A DNA stretch of 64,000 nucleotides from Gammaproteobacteria bacterium (GTDB taxonomy: Bacteria > Pseudomonadota > Gammaproteobacteria > Pseudomonadales > Halieaceae). Numbering within the stretch: position 1 is the stretch's first letter; each line of letters starts with the position of its first letter. The notes below the pieces were generated by a model that had not been told where the DNA came from, made no database searches, and saw only the letters and a list, made by a program, of their open reading frames with translations. Below, in pieces: positions 61,256-64,000 of the stretch. The stretch is from contig JAUHXH010000004.1 in the NCBI GenBank assembly GCA_030427085.1, positions 124,001-188,000 on the forward strand, read 5' to 3'. The position numbers and the translations under genes are program-made.

Positions 61256-61945
61256 ATGTTCGGGGTTAGAACAAGTATCAATCTCATGATGGCATCTGTA
61301 CTTTTTCTGTCACCCTTTGCCGGGGCTGAGACATGCCAGAAAGCTCATGAGGTTAAACTCTCTCCACACACCGTGAAATATACAAAGCGAGTTAGACAGC
61401 CCGGCGATAACATCCGTGTTGGTGGCAAACAATATAAAATTGTCCGTCTACCGTTCGTAGAGTTTAGAAGCGGAAGAAGGTATTCGATAACCATGCCAAC
61501 CCCGATGGAAGACAATGACCCGACATCGATTCGTGGATGGTCTGGACCCACGTGGTCCGTAACTACTAGTCACCGAACCGGTCCGAACTGTAGTGACGTT
61601 CATGTGTCAGGTAGAGAAGATACTGAGAACAGACTGGCGATCTCTGAAATAAGAACAACAAGTGCGATAAACGATGAAGAAGGTAGGCACCCAGAATACG
61701 AAGCTTATGGGATTCACCGAAGCATTCGACAAGTCAGCCTTCCATTGTCGACCCAGATCAATCACACCTATGTCGAATTTTCATTGCTCCTAACGTTAAT
61801 GGAGATACCTTGGACGGAAACACCTCCTGAAAATTGGGACCTGACCGACGACATCGACTTTGACGACCTACGACACAGTCGAAGCCAACCGATGATCAAC
61901 CAATTGAATACACTTGTTGATTTCATCTACATTGAGGAAATGTAG
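61256..61945 (+). CDS. Secreted protein of unknown function on the element
   Basis: 229 residues, signal peptide (cut near FAGA-E, residue 24), two cysteines, beta-rich. I recognise no domain. Two parts of its composition differ from the neighbouring chromosome (more Asn, Ile, Thr), in line with transfer. It is 133 bases after the DUF6641-like gene and convergent with the small-gene operon. It could be a minor coat, adhesion or exclusion protein, but nothing shows that. Confidence 0.6.
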   Translation: MFGVRTSINLMMASVLFLSPFAGAETCQKAHEVKLSPHTVKYTKRVRQPGDNIRVGGKQYKIVRLPFVEFRSGRRYSITMPTPMEDNDPTSIRGWSGPTWSVTTSHRTGPNCSDVHVSGREDTENRLAISEIRTTSAINDEEGRHPEYEAYGIHRSIRQVSLPLSTQINHTYVEFSLLLTLMEIPWTETPPENWDLTDDIDFDDLRHSRSQPMINQLNTLVDFIYIEEM

Positions 61946-61965
61946 TTCAACGCTCATTACCCGAT

Positions 61966-62235
61966 CTAACTACTCCGACCAAACCGACGCATCAGACTAT
62001 TGTCCTTGATGTTGATAGCAATACCCAGAGTCTGTAGGTAAGCGATCAACTTGTTCTGGTTGGCAATCAGTTCAAGCTTCTTGTTGGTGTCGTCGGTCGA
62101 TGCGATCTTCTTACTCAGGGAACGAACCTTAGAAGCAAGGTACACCGATGTACCCTTGACCCACACCGGATGACCCAGCGACCGGTTAGCTCGTACCTTT
62201 TCTTCCAGAGACACCACCTGCTTGAACGTCATCAT
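61966..62235 (-). CDS. Small protein of the compact operon (89 aa)
   Basis: 89 residues, basic and helical, no signal peptide and no recognised domain. Its ATG overlaps the preceding stop by 4 bases (ATGA), which implies translational coupling. Last gene of the run that starts with the HUH-type protein. Confidence 0.6.
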   Translation of the reverse strand: MMTFKQVVSLEEKVRANRSLGHPVWVKGTSVYLASKVRSLSKKIASTDDTNKKLELIANQNKLIAYLQTLGIAINIKDNSLMRRFGRSS

Positions 62236-62420
62236 CGGTGCTTGACCACGATCAACGACAGCTCACCCGTTCCGGTACTCAGTGAACGTATAGCCTTCTC
62301 AACATCCTTCAGGTCCTTGACCTCGACATCGTCCCACACCTGAACTTTGCTGATCGACAACCGTTGTAGGCTTGAGATCAACTGTTGTTTGTTGGCAGGG
62401 GAATTCACCGTGGAAATCAT
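62232..62420 (-). CDS. Small protein of the compact operon (62 aa)
   Basis: 62 residues from ATG 62420, which forms an ATGA overlap with the preceding gene's stop; a GTG at 62435 is less likely. Short beta/alpha pattern (LSISKVQVWDDVEVKDLKD, SLIVVKHR), perhaps a small alpha/beta fold. No family recognised. Confidence 0.55.
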   Translation of the reverse strand: MISTVNSPANKQQLISSLQRLSISKVQVWDDVEVKDLKDVEKAIRSLSTGTGELSLIVVKHR

Positions 62421-62761
62421 GATCTTGCTCTCCACTCAGATTCGGACATCCACTCTCCGGTGGTAGGATGTTTGACAGCGCCTCTAAACGAATCTGAAGG
62501 CGTTAGTCCCTTCAGGCTATGATCTTTACCCGATAAATTTTTCGTTCCGTATACACGGTTTGAGAAGGTCTGATCCACGGTCTTGTGGACTTCGGATTTC
62601 CGGGCTATCTCGGGGACCATAACTTCGATGTAGTTTTCCATCATACGAATGACTTCCGTGGTCATCGACGTACTGTTCAGCTTACACAGCTTAGAAAAGC
62701 TTGATCCCACCGAAAGCGGTACTAGGAAATTCATTAGTCTACGTTCGCATTGTTCCGCCAT
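62417..62761 (-). CDS. Small protein of the compact operon (114 aa)
   Basis: 114 residues, starting at ATG 62761 with a strong ribosome site GGAGG just upstream. Basic, with a helical first half (MTTEVIRMMENYIEVMVPEIARK) that resembles a ribbon-helix-helix or dimerisation segment, and a C-terminus TTGEWMSESEWRARS. Function unknown. Ten bases after the preceding stop. Confidence 0.6.
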   Translation of the reverse strand: MAEQCERRLMNFLVPLSVGSSFSKLCKLNSTSMTTEVIRMMENYIEVMVPEIARKSEVHKTVDQTFSNRVYGTKNLSGKDHSLKGLTPSDSFRGAVKHPTTGEWMSESEWRARS

Positions 62762-62771
62762 GTATCCTCCG

Positions 62772-63053
62772 TTATTGGTCTATGAACATCATTAGATTGT
62801 TTACTTCATCGTCCGTGACTACAGTGCCTACCGTTACGCAACTGTATTCCTTTTGTAGTTGTGTAATCGGCTTACCAGTCTCTACAGCCACAAACTTCAA
62901 TACCGTATTTAGTTCTTTGACCGTGATAGGTTCGTTAGAACGTAGCTTGCTTCCAACTCGGTTAAGGAATGGCTTTATCTCTATAGTACGTTTACGGCAA
63001 AATCGGCTAAGGTAGCTGACAAGTTCTGCTGTCTTATTCTGTTTATACGTCAT
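62772..63053 (-). CDS. Small protein of the compact operon (93 aa)
   Basis: 93 residues, helical, starting at ATG 63053 with AGGTG five bases upstream. LSRFCRKRTIEIKPFLNRVGSKLRSNEPITVKELNTVLKF suggests a small helical DNA-associated protein, split here at the Arg/Lys-rich segment, but no family is recognised. It overlaps the 37-residue frame upstream by 11 bases. Confidence 0.6.
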   Translation of the reverse strand: MTYKQNKTAELVSYLSRFCRKRTIEIKPFLNRVGSKLRSNEPITVKELNTVLKFVAVETGKPITQLQKEYSCVTVGTVVTDDEVNNLMMFIDQ

Positions 63054-63156
63054 ACAGGCACCTATCTACTTTTCTCCGGACATGGTTAAGATTAAAGGCT
63101 CTCACCGAACCTTTATTCCTGTGGATAGACTGGGACAGGTAGGAGTGTGTACTCAT
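63043..63156 (-). CDS. Possible 37-residue peptide between HUH gene and the 93-aa gene
   Basis: A short frame whose ATG overlaps the HUH-gene stop by one base (TGATG) and whose end overlaps the next gene's start. The peptide is basic and His/Arg-rich (SIHRNKGSVRAFNLNHVRRK). It may be a real coupled gene or just a coupling device that keeps ribosomes moving. Confidence 0.35.
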   Translation of the reverse strand: MSTHSYLSQSIHRNKGSVRAFNLNHVRRKVDRCLYDV

Positions 63157-63608
63157 CAGACCCGGTAATAGTTTTCCCAATCTATTTCGTTGGTTGATTT
63201 CTGTTTGATCATGTAGTCGATCCAACCACCATTGATGCAGTGCTCGATCTTTATTTCCCGGTATCCCCACTGAGTTTTGGTCCAACACTCTCTGATCAAC
63301 ATATCGAACCTGAGTGGATCACTGAGCCACGGATTCCGTATAGCTATGTGATAGTGGAGTCGGTTGTCCGGTGACCATTCCAGAGCAGGTACAACTTCAA
63401 GTCGTTTCCCAAATCGACGATGGGCATTCCCAAACACAGACTTGTTTAACAGGTTCATGAAGTGGGTAAAATTCTGGGACGATTTAATTTGGTCCAGGTA
63501 CTCACCCTCGACCCCCTGTTTCATTGTCAGGGTCACAGCCCACCACTGTTTGAGGTCATCAACATCAATGAACTGTCTCAGTTTTTCTGTCGGATCAACC
63601 CCCACCAC
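63156..63608 (-). CDS. HUH endonuclease-like replication/relaxase protein
   Basis: 150 residues from GTG 63608, which has the strong ribosome site GAGGTGA eight bases upstream; the frame also opens at TTG 63647. Motif order fits a rolling-circle Rep: WWAVTLTMKQ (motif 1), ALEWSPDNRLHYHIAIRNP with the metal-binding H-Y-H (residues 85-87), and GGWIDYMIKQK with the candidate catalytic Tyr132 and Lys135. It would nick one DNA strand and stay joined by the Tyr. It is short for plasmid Reps, so it may belong to an uncharacterised small group. Confidence 0.65.
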   Translation of the reverse strand: MVGVDPTEKLRQFIDVDDLKQWWAVTLTMKQGVEGEYLDQIKSSQNFTHFMNLLNKSVFGNAHRRFGKRLEVVPALEWSPDNRLHYHIAIRNPWLSDPLRFDMLIRECWTKTQWGYREIKIEHCINGGWIDYMIKQKSTNEIDWENYYRV

Positions 63609-63675
63609 GGTATGACTCACCTCACTCTTTAGATAATATTTATACAATCTTTATTTTTGAGAACTGACCGAGCCA

Positions 63676-64000
63676 ATGTCCGGAAACGTCCCCTACGAAC
63701 ACCAGACCCCTCGAATGAAGTCACGGAAACAACACATCCGTCTGTGGTTCGAGTACTACAAACTGGCTTGGGAACAACCCGAACTTCAGGACAACCTGAA
63801 GAGGTCCAAGGACTACTATGTTCTGTGGGGTACAGTGATCGGCGTCGAGTTTGATCAATGGTGGAAGACACACTCCCACCTGTTTGGTGAAACTAAAGTA
63901 CAGAAGGTACAACGAGTCTCCAAAAGCCCGAATGTCATCAATGTGGCAGTACCGATTGATCAACCGGTAACCGAATCTCTTCGAACTATCAAACAGATGG
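63676..64000 (+). CDS. Partial gene running off the right edge
   Basis: An open frame from ATG 63676 with no stop before the window ends, 108 codons visible. The protein is rich in Trp, Tyr and Lys (RKQHIRLWFEYYKLAWEQ, then KSKDYYVLWGTV-like and FDQWWKTHSHLF). The pattern recalls a small family I have seen in integrated elements, but I cannot name it. Its start is 67 bases from the divergent HUH gene start, so the two would share a promoter region. Confidence 0.6.
   Translation, partial: MSGNVPYEHQTPRMKSRKQHIRLWFEYYKLAWEQPELQDNLKRSKDYYVLWGTVIGVEFDQWWKTHSHLFGETKVQKVQRVSKSPNVINVAVPIDQPVTESLRTIKQM

Larger units (their letters stand above)
58474..64000. mobile_element. Integrated element with serine integrase and HUH protein (right end not in window)
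   Basis: From 58.5 kb onward the base composition is visibly AT-richer, the genes are small and tightly packed, and none resembles the chromosomal genes before it. A large serine recombinase at the left end, an HUH-type Rep-like gene and a divergent unknown gene are the framework. No tail, capsid, portal or conjugation gene is visible in this part, so phage, satellite or plasmid-like origin cannot be decided. Confidence 0.8.

Noticed and set aside
63043-63288. 81-aa frame overlapping the HUH gene
   Set aside because: Its first half lies out of frame inside the HUH gene; only the last 37 codons, which start at the TGATG junction, are plausible.
1-64000. CRISPR array, rRNA or tRNA genes
   Set aside because: No regularly spaced repeats with unique spacers and no recognisable rRNA or tRNA sequence noticed on either strand.

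Overview
The window looks like the chromosome of a marine, aerobic, heterotrophic gammaproteobacterium. The evidence is the full ectoine cassette (ectABC-ask with ectR), TRAP and sodium-solute transporters, ubiquinone genes ubiC-ubiA, a spoT-ridA-recG neighbourhood, a TonB-dependent receptor and a TamA/TamB pair. The Halieaceae/Cellvibrionales group is my best guess, but it is inference from gene content only. The first ~58.3 kb is GC-rich and densely coding. The last ~5.5 kb is visibly AT-richer and is made of small genes typical of a mobile element. I saw no rRNA, tRNA or CRISPR array.

Layout. 1-13.2 kb: housekeeping genes (3' part of spoT, ridA, a diguanylate cyclase, a lipoprotein, an MgtC-like protein, a methionine aminopeptidase, methyltransferase and epimerase genes, recG, a rubredoxin-reductase fusion, ubiC, ubiA, a FemAB-like protein). 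13.2-24.8 kb: a flavin monooxygenase, yaaA, a TRAP transporter whose binding protein is encoded convergently, uvrD, a HexR-like regulator and a SPOR protein. 25-34.2 kb: a thioesterase and a secreted amidohydrolase, then a compact regulon. 34.2-41.6 kb: the RpoE-ChrR sigma/anti-sigma pair, divergent from a seven-gene lipid-modification operon. 41.5-45.5 kb: a secreted kinase-like protein, a secreted phosphoesterase and an MFS transporter. 45.4-51.5 kb: the ectoine operon plus a co-transcribed sodium-solute symporter and divergent ectR. 51.5-58.3 kb: tamA-tamB, a small lectin and a DUF805 protein. 58.5-64 kb: an integrated element with a large serine recombinase, an HUH-type Rep-like protein and a run of overlapping small genes; its right end lies outside the window.

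The most interesting region is 26.7-34.2 kb. Six 18-bp palindromes of the form TGTGAC-N6-GTCACA, two of them imperfect, precede a DUF1838 gene, a TonB-dependent receptor, a divergent gene pair, an MFS transporter and a TetR regulator. The divergent pair encodes a protein with the central and C-terminal sequence pattern of ferredoxin-dependent bilin reductases (PcyA type) and a protein resembling biliverdin-IX-beta reductase. Together they suggest a TetR-controlled module for uptake, reduction and export of a tetrapyrrole-like or other ring compound in a non-photosynthetic bacterium. The operators and family resemblances are read from sequence; the substrate is inference.

A second regulatory unit is the RpoE-ChrR locus. 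Two divergent promoter-like sites (TGATCC or TGATCT, an 18-bp spacer, then TA) face the sigma factor gene and the operon with the cyclopropane-fatty-acid-synthase-like methylase. This fits the singlet-oxygen response known from Rhodobacter.
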